Shown in pieces: positions 16,571-23,492 of a stretch of 64,000 bases of DNA. Both the position numbers and the translations under genes were made by a program. Each line of letters opens with the position of its first letter. The stretch's first letter is position 1. Origin of the DNA: Nocardia asteroides (lineage in GTDB: Bacteria; Actinomycetota; Actinomycetes; Mycobacteriales; Mycobacteriaceae); contig NZ_LR134352.1 of the NCBI RefSeq assembly GCF_900637185.1, positions 2,222,001 through 2,286,000 of the forward strand, in the 5' to 3' direction. The notes beneath the pieces were generated by a model. The model did not search any database. It worked only from the letters and a program-made list of their open reading frames with translations, and was not told the origin of the DNA.

Positions 16571-17269
16571 TCAGCGGTGGCCTTTTCCGGTGTCGCAGCA
16601 GTTGTCGCCGCATTCGGCAGCGGTGATCGGAACCGGTGTGGCGCAGCAGGTATCGCCCCGCAATGCGTTGCGCCCTTCCTTGACGGCGATCACCGCGATG
16701 ACCAAGGCGGCGACCGGGTCGGCCCAGGACCAGCCGAAGGCGCTGTTCAGCACCAGCCCGGCGAGCAGGACCGCCGACAGGTAGGTGCACAGCAGCGTCT
16801 GCATGGAATCGGCCACCGCGGACGCGGAGCCCAGTTCCCGCCCGGCGCGCCGCTGTGCCGCCGACAGCACCGGCATGATCACCAGACTTGTTGTGGCCAG
16901 GACGATCCCGATCATGGAATGACGCGGTTCGCCGAATCCGGCCAGGGCGCGGACCGCGTCGATCGTGACGTAGAGCGCGAGCGCGAAGAAGGAGAACGCG
17001 ATCACGCGCAACGCGGTCTTCTCCCGTCGCGCGGGATCGGGGGCGGCGAACTGCCAGGCGACCGCGGCGGCGGAGGACACCTCGATCACCGAGTCCAGCC
17101 CGAACCCGATCAGCGCGGTCGACGACGCCCGCGTGCCCTCGGTCAGGGCGATCATCGCCTCGACGACGTTGTAGGTGATCGTGGCGGCGACCAGCCAGCG
17201 AATGCGCTTGGCCAGCAGTAGCTTTCGTTCGCCGACGGGGGCGGCTGAGGGTATCCCGAGCGTGGCCAT
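16571..17269 (-). CDS. Cation-diffusion-facilitator-like metal transporter with Cys-rich tail
   Basis: A 232-residue membrane protein with about six helices. The first helix region reads ATITYNVVEAMIALTEG and LIGFGLDSVIEVSSA, resembling CDF helix 2 with its conserved acidic residue, and WADPVAALVIAVIAVKEG matches CDF helix 6. The tail carries a cysteine cluster (DTCCATP, ECGDNCC) suited to binding thiophilic metal. The start codon overlaps the stop of the CmtR-like regulator by one base, so the pair is an operon. Cd/Pb or similar efflux is the likely role. Confidence 0.82.
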   Translation of the reverse strand: MATLGIPSAAPVGERKLLLAKRIRWLVAATITYNVVEAMIALTEGTRASSTALIGFGLDSVIEVSSAAAVAWQFAAPDPARREKTALRVIAFSFFALALYVTIDAVRALAGFGEPRHSMIGIVLATTSLVIMPVLSAAQRRAGRELGSASAVADSMQTLLCTYLSAVLLAGLVLNSAFGWSWADPVAALVIAVIAVKEGRNALRGDTCCATPVPITAAECGDNCCDTGKGHR

Positions 17270-17604
17270 CAGCAGCACTCTTCGGTGCCCGCGTCCGGGC
17301 AGCACGCCGGGTCGACCGCCAGGACCAGGCCGAGGAGGTCGTCCAGTACCCGGCCGATCCGGACGTCGGCCAGTTCGTAGCGCGAACGCCGCCCTTCGGG
17401 CACGGCCACGACCAGCCCGCATCCACGCAGGCATGCCAGGTGATTGGACAGGATCTGCCGCGAGACGCCGATACGGTCGGCCAGTTCGGCCGGATAGGCC
17501 GGGCCGTGCCGCAGGTTGAGCAGGATCTGGGTCCGGGTCGCATCGGACAGTGCGTGGCCGAACCGCGCCAGCGCGTCGGTGTGGGCGAGGGGCAACGTCT
17601 CCAT
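17269..17604 (-). CDS. ArsR/SmtB metal sensor, CmtR-like
   Basis: A 111-residue winged-helix repressor. The recognition helix region reads VSRQILSNHLACLRGCGLVV, in which Cys58 and Cys62 match the Cd/Pb ligands of M. tuberculosis CmtR, and the C-terminus adds further cysteines (DPACC, EECC: 101, 102, 110, 111) where CmtR has its third ligand. It precedes a metal efflux gene with a one-base overlap. ATG 17604 is chosen over an upstream in-frame start. Confidence 0.86.
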   Translation of the reverse strand: METLPLAHTDALARFGHALSDATRTQILLNLRHGPAYPAELADRIGVSRQILSNHLACLRGCGLVVAVPEGRRSRYELADVRIGRVLDDLLGLVLAVDPACCPDAGTEECC

Positions 17605-17617
17605 GAGTCGATAGTAC

Positions 17618-17636
17618 ATCCAAATCTGTATCCAAA
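17618..17636. promoter_or_regulatory. Direct repeat upstream of the CmtR-like gene
   Basis: ATCCAAA occurs at 17618-17624 and 17630-17636, a direct repeat with a 12-base period in an AT-richer stretch immediately upstream of the regulator start. It is a plausible promoter/operator region for the metal-sensor operon, though not a clean palindrome. Confidence 0.35.
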
Positions 17637-17690
17637 AATGGCTGAACTATCGGGCGGAGTGCGGTACAAAGTGGTGTGGGGGAGGAGCCT

Positions 17691-18227
17691 GTGACTCGTA
17701 TTCGGTGGCGTCGGCCCGCTGTCGTAGTGGCCTGGCTCGCGACGGCGCTGATCGCGTTCGTAGCGCTCGTCGGCCCTGAAGAGAACGGCTGGGAGTTCAT
17801 CCCCGACACCGGAATCCTCGACGCGCGATGGCGGATCGCGGTCACCGCCGCGGTGCTGATGCTCGGCAGCGCCGTCCTGGCGTACTCCCGCCGCTGGTCG
17901 CTCCCGGCGCTGGCCGCGTTCCTCACCGGCGGGGTGGCCGCCACCGCCGCGACCTGGTTTCTCGCGCGCTCGGACCTGAGCTGCTGCCCCTACATGACCA
18001 CCACGATGCGCGGCTATCCGTACCCGTACCGGGCCCACCACGACGCCGATGATCTGGTGAGCTCGGAAACGATCTGGACGATGGCGCTGGTCGACGTCCT
18101 CGCCTACGCCTTCCTGTTCCTGCTGGTGGCGACCGTGATCCGGGCGGGCGCCTACGCGCGCTCCAGGGCGGGCGCACCGCCGTGTGGACTGTTGAGCACC
18201 AGCGGCGACGACCCTTCCCGCAGATAG
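17691..18227 (+). CDS. Four-helix membrane protein of unknown function
   Basis: A 178-residue protein with membrane helices at about 10-30, 50-70, 77-97 and 132-153. Between helices three and four lies a polar loop with SCCPYMTTTMRGYPYPYRAH, rich in Tyr and with a Cys pair. GTG 17691 is chosen for the GGGGAGGA ribosome site six bases upstream. The 3' end overlaps the converging gene by 76 bases. It is divergent from the CmtR-like gene, but nothing else links it to metals. Confidence 0.6.
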   Translation: MTRIRWRRPAVVVAWLATALIAFVALVGPEENGWEFIPDTGILDARWRIAVTAAVLMLGSAVLAYSRRWSLPALAAFLTGGVAATAATWFLARSDLSCCPYMTTTMRGYPYPYRAHHDADDLVSSETIWTMALVDVLAYAFLFLLVATVIRAGAYARSRAGAPPCGLLSTSGDDPSRR

Positions 18228-18526
18228 CCGATGTCCTCGTAGTATTCGAGGTGCTGATGCCCGCACTCGGTCATGGCTCCCACGCTGCGCAGATCCTCGG
18301 CGAGCAGCGCACGGCTCTCCGCGTCCCCCATCACCAGCAGCACCCGGCGCTGTTCGACGACCTGGACGAGCAGTCGCGGATCGTCGTCCTCGTACACCTC
18401 GACGGCCGTCAGCGCCTCGGTCTCGATCCGCCCCGCGCCCCGGACCACCACGGCGGCCAGCGCTTCGAATTCCTCCGCGGACCCGCTCACATCGACCATG
18501 CCGTCCTCGAACTCCTCGACCCGCAT
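18152..18526 (-). CDS. Small acidic protein of unknown function
   Basis: A 124-residue soluble, acidic protein (MRVEEFEDGMVDVSGSAEEF) with no recognised domain. The size and character recall small immunity-type proteins, but no toxin gene is adjacent. ATG 18526 has GGAGGGAGAG upstream. It overlaps the converging membrane-protein gene by 76 bases at the 3' ends. Confidence 0.55.
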   Translation of the reverse strand: MRVEEFEDGMVDVSGSAEEFEALAAVVVRGAGRIETEALTAVEVYEDDDPRLLVQVVEQRRVLLVMGDAESRALLAEDLRSVGAMTECGHQHLEYYEDIGYLREGSSPLVLNSPHGGAPALERA

Positions 18527-18652
18527 ACCTCTCCCTCCGGCGGCAGCGGGCCGGTCCCTGCGACGGCCGCGCCAATCCATAATGTAGGTCCTGGCGCGGC
18601 ACCATGGTCCGTGGTGTGGGGTCGAGGCCGCGGCGGTCAGCGGGACAGCGGG

Positions 18653-19555
18653 TCACACAGGCACATTCGCGTCGTGTTCCCGGCTGTCCGGCGTTCGGCG
18701 ACGTGTGATGAGCCAGCCGAATCCCGCGGCGAGGGGGAACATCACCACGCCGTAGATGGCGGCGGGCAGGGCCATCTCGGTGCTGCCGATGACGCTCAGC
18801 GCGATGGTGAGCGCGATCGTGCTGTTGTGCAGGCCGACCTCCATCGAGCACGCGACGGCCTGCCGGTAGGTGACTCCGAGCAGTCGCGGGGCGAGATAGC
18901 CGACGCCGAGGCTGATCAGGCAGAACACCATGGTGATCGCGCCGACGTCGGCCAGCGCCGGATCGGGTTCGCCGCGGTCGCTGAGCACGGCACCGGCGAT
19001 CACCAGCAGCAGGGTCACCGCGGAACCGATGCGCACCGGGCGTTCCATCCGCAGCGCGAACCCCACCGACCACCGGCGCACCAGCATGCCAACGGCGACC
19101 GGAACCAGCACCATGGCGAACACCTGGATCACCTTGCCCATCTGCAAGCCGATCGCGTCGGCGTCACCCATGGGCTCGAAGTACTCGATGGCGAGGTTGG
19201 TCACCAGCGGCACGGTCACTACCGCGAGGACCGAATTGATCGCGGTGAGTGAGACATTCAGCGCCACGTCACCACGGAACAGATGGCTGAACAGGTTCGC
19301 GGTGGTCCCACCGGGCGAGGCGGCGAGCAGCAGCATGCCGACCGCCAGGATCGGTGACAGTCCGAACAGCAGCACCAGCCCGAACGCGACCACCGGCAGC
19401 ACGATCACCTGACACGTCAGGGCGATGGCCACCACGCGCGGGGTCTTGGCGATGCGGGTGAAGTCGGCGACGGTGAGCGAGAGTCCGAGGCCGAACATGA
19501 TCACCGCCAGCACCAGCGGTAGTCCGACAGAGACCAAGAAGGTGTTCATCGCCAT
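18653..19555 (-). CDS. Bile-acid:sodium symporter-family (SBF) transporter
   Basis: A 300-residue protein with about nine or ten membrane helices. It shows SBF signatures: GLGLSLTVADF near the N-terminus, AASPGGTTANLFSHLFRGDV with the conserved SPGG crossover, and EVGLHNSTIALTIA. Members move organic anions with sodium. It is distinct from Acr3 arsenite pumps by the SPGG/EVGLHN motifs. Start codons at 19549, 19555 and 19564 are possible. A 20-bp palindrome sits 38 bases upstream. Confidence 0.82.
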   Translation of the reverse strand: MAMNTFLVSVGLPLVLAVIMFGLGLSLTVADFTRIAKTPRVVAIALTCQVIVLPVVAFGLVLLFGLSPILAVGMLLLAASPGGTTANLFSHLFRGDVALNVSLTAINSVLAVVTVPLVTNLAIEYFEPMGDADAIGLQMGKVIQVFAMVLVPVAVGMLVRRWSVGFALRMERPVRIGSAVTLLLVIAGAVLSDRGEPDPALADVGAITMVFCLISLGVGYLAPRLLGVTYRQAVACSMEVGLHNSTIALTIALSVIGSTEMALPAAIYGVVMFPLAAGFGWLITRRRTPDSREHDANVPV

Positions 19556-19592
19556 CCTCGACACGCGATCCGGGCGTGGATGCCGCCCAGTT

Positions 19593-19612
19593 CTGAGACC
19601 AATTGGTTTCAG
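19593..19612. promoter_or_regulatory. 20-bp near-perfect palindrome upstream of the SBF transporter
   Basis: CTGAGACCAATTGGTTTCAG pairs at 9 of 10 positions about its centre and lies 38 bases before the transporter start. Its size fits a TetR- or MarR-type dimer site. No regulator gene is adjacent, so the cognate protein is unknown. Confidence 0.5.
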
Positions 19613-19708
19613 ATCGGGAGCGTAGCTGACGGCGCGGCATCACAAACGTGAAATGCCTTGTTCCCCTAAGGTGTTACGGCGGCGGCTCCGAGCGTGCGGC
19701 CGACGTCC

Positions 19709-21310
19709 TCAGAGCAGCCCGGAGGTCGTACCCGGTGCCGCCGGTGGCGCGTCGGGTTCGCGCAGCATCCGGAACGAATTGAGCAGGCCGAGCAGGCCCG
19801 CGAGGATCGGCACCAGCAGGGCCGTCTGCAGAGCGAGGGGCCGGGCGTCGGTGTTGATGCGGACGATCTCGTCGCGGATCGCCGGCGGCTGGCCCGCGAG
19901 CAGGGATTCGAGTTCGGTGTTGCTCATGACCTGGGCGTCGTCCTCGAGGACCTGTGCGACATGCTCCTGCTCCGCGGGTGGGAGCACGTCGCTGGACTCC
20001 GCCATCGCGGTGAAGGTGAGCGACAGGGTGGCCAGCATGACGGCGCCGGCGAAGGCCAGGCCGAACGAGAGCCCGAACGACCCGGCGGCGGAGTTGGTGC
20101 CCGCGGCCTCGCTGACCCGTTCCTCCGAGATCGGCGCGAGCGTGTAGTCGTTCAGCTGCGAGACAAGCAGGCCCAGACCCGCGCCGGCGACGACCAGCGG
20201 AGCCAGCAGCGCCCATCCGAACTCCGCGCGCGGCACCAACGGCAGGAGCACCGCGACGCCGACGGTGAGCAGGATGAACCCCCACCGGATGATCGCGGCC
20301 GGGCGCCGGTCACCCGCCCGTTTGCCCGCGAGCAGCGCGACGGCGAACATGCTCAGCGACAGCGGGGCCAGCGACAGACCCGCCTGCATCGCGTTGTACT
20401 CCAGGACCATCTGCAGGTAGATCGGCAGCGCGATCATCGTGCCGCCCAGGGCGATCTGCTGGAGCATCTGCCCGGTGACACCGAGCCGGAACTTCTTGGA
20501 CCGGAACAGGTCCGGGTCCATGAGCGCGGGCTCACCCCGCCGTTTCCGATGGTTGAGCCAGTACGCGAGCCCGATCAAGGCCGCCGCGCCGACCACGAGG
20601 AACGCCGCGACAGTCTCACCGCCCTCCTGCCACACCAGGATTCCCAGCACGATGCCACCCATGCCGACCACCGACAGCGCGGCACCGACCACATCCACGC
20701 CCCGTTCGCCGGTGTAGGGGACGTCGTGGACGAGCCTGATCCCGGACAGGACGGCGGCGATGATCACCACTTCGAGCGCGAACCCGACCCGCCACGACAG
20801 GTAGGTCGTGACGAAGCCGCCGAGCAGCGGCCCCACCGCCGCGGCGATCGCGGCCGCGGCACCCACGAGCGCGTAGACCTTCTTCTGCGCGGCCCCGTGG
20901 AAATTGCCGTGCACCAGGGATTGCATGGCCGGCAACAGCAGCGACGCGCCGATACCGCCGACCATGGCCCACAGCACGATCACCGCCGTCAGACTCTGCG
21001 CGAAAGTCATCGCGGCCGCACCGGTCGCGTACCCGAGCAGGCCGAGCACGTAGGCCCGCCTGCGGCCGATCAGATCCCCGACCTTGCTGCCGATCAGGAT
21101 GAACGCCGCCGACACCAGCGCCTCGAGCGCGATCGCGGACTGCACCCCGCTGACGGTGGTGTCGAGATCGCGGACCACCGCCGAGATCGACACGTTCATC
21201 AGCGAGGTGTCGACGACGAGCACGAACATCGCCATGGCCAGCAGAATCGCCAGCAGTCGCCGGCTGCCCGTCAACTCCTCGGCACTTCCGGAACCAGCCT
21301 CGTCGACCAT
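19709..21310 (-). CDS. MFS drug/proton antiporter, DHA2 (14-helix) type
   Basis: A 533-residue membrane protein. Motif A is GSKVGDLIGRRRAYVLG, motif D1-like VVDTSLMNVSISAV lies in helix 1, and motif C GAAAAIAAAVGPLLGGFV is in helix 5, the set typical of 14-helix DHA2 multidrug exporters such as EmrB/QacA. ATG 21310 is chosen; the open frame upstream is antisense to the next gene. No regulator is adjacent. The product is likely an export pump for amphiphilic drugs or metabolites. Confidence 0.87.
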   Translation of the reverse strand: MVDEAGSGSAEELTGSRRLLAILLAMAMFVLVVDTSLMNVSISAVVRDLDTTVSGVQSAIALEALVSAAFILIGSKVGDLIGRRRAYVLGLLGYATGAAAMTFAQSLTAVIVLWAMVGGIGASLLLPAMQSLVHGNFHGAAQKKVYALVGAAAAIAAAVGPLLGGFVTTYLSWRVGFALEVVIIAAVLSGIRLVHDVPYTGERGVDVVGAALSVVGMGGIVLGILVWQEGGETVAAFLVVGAAALIGLAYWLNHRKRRGEPALMDPDLFRSKKFRLGVTGQMLQQIALGGTMIALPIYLQMVLEYNAMQAGLSLAPLSLSMFAVALLAGKRAGDRRPAAIIRWGFILLTVGVAVLLPLVPRAEFGWALLAPLVVAGAGLGLLVSQLNDYTLAPISEERVSEAAGTNSAAGSFGLSFGLAFAGAVMLATLSLTFTAMAESSDVLPPAEQEHVAQVLEDDAQVMSNTELESLLAGQPPAIRDEIVRINTDARPLALQTALLVPILAGLLGLLNSFRMLREPDAPPAAPGTTSGLL

Positions 21311-21391
21311 GGCAGCCCACCACCTCACGCCTCGTGAACCGAGCGTTCCCAGCACACCTGATCGCCCCGGCCCACACTTCACCCGATTCGG

Positions 21392-21949
21392 ATGATTCAC
21401 ACAGGCTGCCGCCGCGACAATGGGGTGGTGCTGCCGGAGGACGACTATGTGAGTTTGGTGCCGAATCCGCCGACCCGGTTCGGGCTCCGGGAACTGCGCG
21501 ATGCCTATGTCGACGTGGTGACCGATGAAAGCAATCCGCGGTGGTTGGCGGTGGAACGCCGCGCCTATTTCGACGGGCTGTGTGGTCTGTTCGAGGTGCG
21601 TCTGCCGACCTCGCGTGCGGCGGTCGGCAGGGGGCCGGGCGGGTATGTGCACGGACTGATGCTCAACGCCGCGAAGTCGTTGCTGCGCACCGGAACGCCA
21701 TGGGACGGCTACCTGGTGGCGGGGTCGCTCCTGGCGGAGTTGGAGAACCTGGGTATCGGTGCGGCGCATCGGGAACTCGTGTTCGAGCTGCGGGCCACGG
21801 TCGACACCGCGCGTGCCCAGCATCGCGCCCTGCTGGACCTGTTGCTCACCGCGCTGCTCGGTGAGCGCGCGGGCATGGTGTTCACCCTGGCCGATCTCGA
21901 CGCCGCGGGAATCGAGCGGGCGGTGCCGATCCGCTGTCTACCGGACTGA
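21392..21949 (+). CDS. Protein of unknown function
   Basis: A 185-residue soluble protein, not recognised, with AKSLLRTGTPWDGYLVAGSL and a mostly helical C-terminal half ending VPIRCLPD. It is divergent from the MFS gene with 81 bases between. ATG 21392 has no clear ribosome site; GTG 21425 is an alternative start. Codon use is typical of the window. It is the last gene before the left copy of the tRNA-associated repeat. Confidence 0.55.
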   Translation: MIHTGCRRDNGVVLPEDDYVSLVPNPPTRFGLRELRDAYVDVVTDESNPRWLAVERRAYFDGLCGLFEVRLPTSRAAVGRGPGGYVHGLMLNAAKSLLRTGTPWDGYLVAGSLLAELENLGIGAAHRELVFELRATVDTARAQHRALLDLLLTALLGERAGMVFTLADLDAAGIERAVPIRCLPD

Positions 21950-22073
21950 ACTTTCGGCGGCCCCGCCCACATGTAAATGGTGCGTGTTACCCGGCGTCGG
22001 GCCTGTTTGCGCGGAAACGCGGGTGCCGACGAACAGCGGGTGACATGACCGGGTCGAAACCCGTCCCTACGGC

Positions 22074-22120
22074 CCGAATGCCGGACGCGTGCCACAAATC
22101 TGTGCGCGAAAGCGGACTCG
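22074..22120. repeat. Left copy of the 47-bp tRNA-Leu-associated direct repeat (possible att site)
   Basis: This stretch matches 31493-31539 in the same orientation at 40 of 47 positions, with 23 consecutive identical bases (22087-22109 against 31506-31528). The right copy spans the last 18 bases of tRNA-Leu(TAG) and the sequence beyond its 3' end. Such duplicated tRNA 3' ends are the usual mark of integrase-mediated insertion. The 332-base gap 21950-22281 otherwise holds the CRP-like site and promoter region. Confidence 0.65.
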
Positions 22121-22171
22121 CATAAAGAACGCGGATCCGGACTAAGAAAAGGATTGGTCCGAATCTGTCAA

Positions 22172-22187
22172 TGTGAAATAGATCACA
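22172..22187. promoter_or_regulatory. Perfect CRP-type site
   Basis: TGTGAAATAGATCACA fits TGTGA-N6-TCACA without a mismatch, the consensus of E. coli CRP and of mycobacterial/corynebacterial CRP (Rv3676, GlxR). It stands in AT-rich sequence 95 bases before the GTG of the secreted glycine-zipper protein, the only gene it faces closely. Activation by a cAMP receptor is expected. Confidence 0.7.
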
Positions 22188-22281
22188 TTACTTGCTTTCA
22201 ATATCTTTAGGCCATTACTAATAGCCCAGTCGACATTTGATCGGTCCGGGTTGGGGGGCAATAATCGAGAGGGAGTTCTCA

Positions 22282-22857
22282 GTGTTCATGCGCTCGACTC
22301 GCAATTTTCTTCTCGGTGCGCTGCCGGTAATTGTGGCGGTCACCTTCGCTGGTAGTGGGCTCGCGTCGGCGGATGCCTCCGTCGACCAGCAGGCTCAGCC
22401 GGCGACCGCGATGGTCGTCCAGGGCGACAGCTACGAAACCGCCATCGCCGGATTCTCGTTCGGCGCCACTCCGGCGAACGCCGCGATTTCACAGGACGCC
22501 GAGCTTTCGATGTCGCAGGACGCCGAGCTTTCCGGTGCGAGCCCCGTCTCGGACGCGGCTACGCCCGTGGTTTCGGAGGCGGCCGCGGTTTCGGATGTGA
22601 TCGACAGCCAGCTGAATGATGTCGCGACCGACCCGAAGGCCGAGCACTCCGACCCGGTGCTCAACGGCGCCCTCGCCGGTGCCGGTATCGGCGCCCTCGC
22701 GACTCTGGTCAACTGCATTCCGTCGGTGATCGTGCTCGGCGTGGGCTACCCGATCTGCCTGCTCCTCGGGGTCCTTCCGCATGCGGCCGTCGGCGCCATC
22801 ATCGGTGGAATCGTCGGCCACGCGAACCCGGAGGTCATTCCGCAAGTCCTGCCCTGA
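22282..22857 (+). CDS. Secreted glycine-zipper protein, second paralogue
   Basis: A 191-residue exported protein: MFMRSTRNFLLGALPVIVAV followed by an Ala-rich cleavage region (GLASADA). The middle is acidic with a short tandem repeat (SQDAELS twice), and the C-terminal part has small-residue membrane-active helices (GALAGAGIGALATLVN, VGAIIGGIVGHANP) with two cysteines, ending IPQVLP. The architecture matches the 1755-2384 protein. GTG 22282 is chosen for GAGAGGGAG 7 bases upstream. A perfect CRP-type site lies upstream. Confidence 0.7.
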   Translation: MFMRSTRNFLLGALPVIVAVTFAGSGLASADASVDQQAQPATAMVVQGDSYETAIAGFSFGATPANAAISQDAELSMSQDAELSGASPVSDAATPVVSEAAAVSDVIDSQLNDVATDPKAEHSDPVLNGALAGAGIGALATLVNCIPSVIVLGVGYPICLLLGVLPHAAVGAIIGGIVGHANPEVIPQVLP

Positions 22858-22963
22858 GCGGGCGGGCCGGCAGGTAACTGCCCCCAGTCTCGGGACTCCC
22901 GGCGCTGCTGCGATGAAAACCGCAGTGGTGTCGGGAGTTTCGCTCTTCTGCGGGGACCGGTGC

Positions 22964-23332
22964 TTATCCAGCCTGATCCACGCCCGTCGGCACCGGTGCG
23001 GCGAGCACGTACACCCACGCCCGCGCGCCCGAGCGCAACGGCAACAGCACACGTGTGTAGTCGTCGACCTCGTAGTCGTCGGCAGCCGCCAGATCGTCGT
23101 CGTCGACCTCGAAGACGGTGCCGGGCACCCCATCCTGCGGGCCGGCCGGAACCAGGACCGGATGCACCGACGACCCGCTGGCCGCGATGACTGACGCAGC
23201 GGTGATGGTGACCTCGTCGAGGGCGTACCCGGCGATCTCGTCCGGGCGCCCACGCAACGCCCGCCCGAACACCATCTGCTGCACCTCGCGCTGTCGCAGG
23301 GTGCCGTAGGAGAACAACAGAGACTCGGTCAT
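22964..23332 (-). CDS. Gamma-glutamylcyclotransferase-like (AIG2/GGCT) protein
   Basis: A 122-residue protein with the family signature LLFSYGTLR near the N-terminus, GTVFEVDDDDLAAADDYE in the middle with the catalytic-type acidic residue, and a final strand AWVYVLA. Such proteins cyclise gamma-glutamylamines or related isopeptides. It converges with nothing; its start lies 161 bases from the divergent FusA2 gene. Confidence 0.8.
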   Translation of the reverse strand: MTESLLFSYGTLRQREVQQMVFGRALRGRPDEIAGYALDEVTITAASVIAASGSSVHPVLVPAGPQDGVPGTVFEVDDDDLAAADDYEVDDYTRVLLPLRSGARAWVYVLAAPVPTGVDQAG

Positions 23333-23492
23333 GGTGGCGACTCAACCCACCGGCCGCCCACACCGCAAGGTGATATCCCGCACCGGCGCGACGGCGGCTC
23401 GCGAAAAACGATCGGCCGGAAACCGTGGACGTGCCCCTACCTGCGGTGGGAAGCTCGAAGGGGCCGGGTCCCGATCCGAGGGAGCGTGCGAC

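Noticed and set aside
18653..19555. Acr3-type arsenite pump for the ars locus.
   Set aside because: The SPGG and EVGLHN motifs place it in the bile-acid symporter group, and it lies about 9 kb from arsC, outside the repeat-bounded interval.
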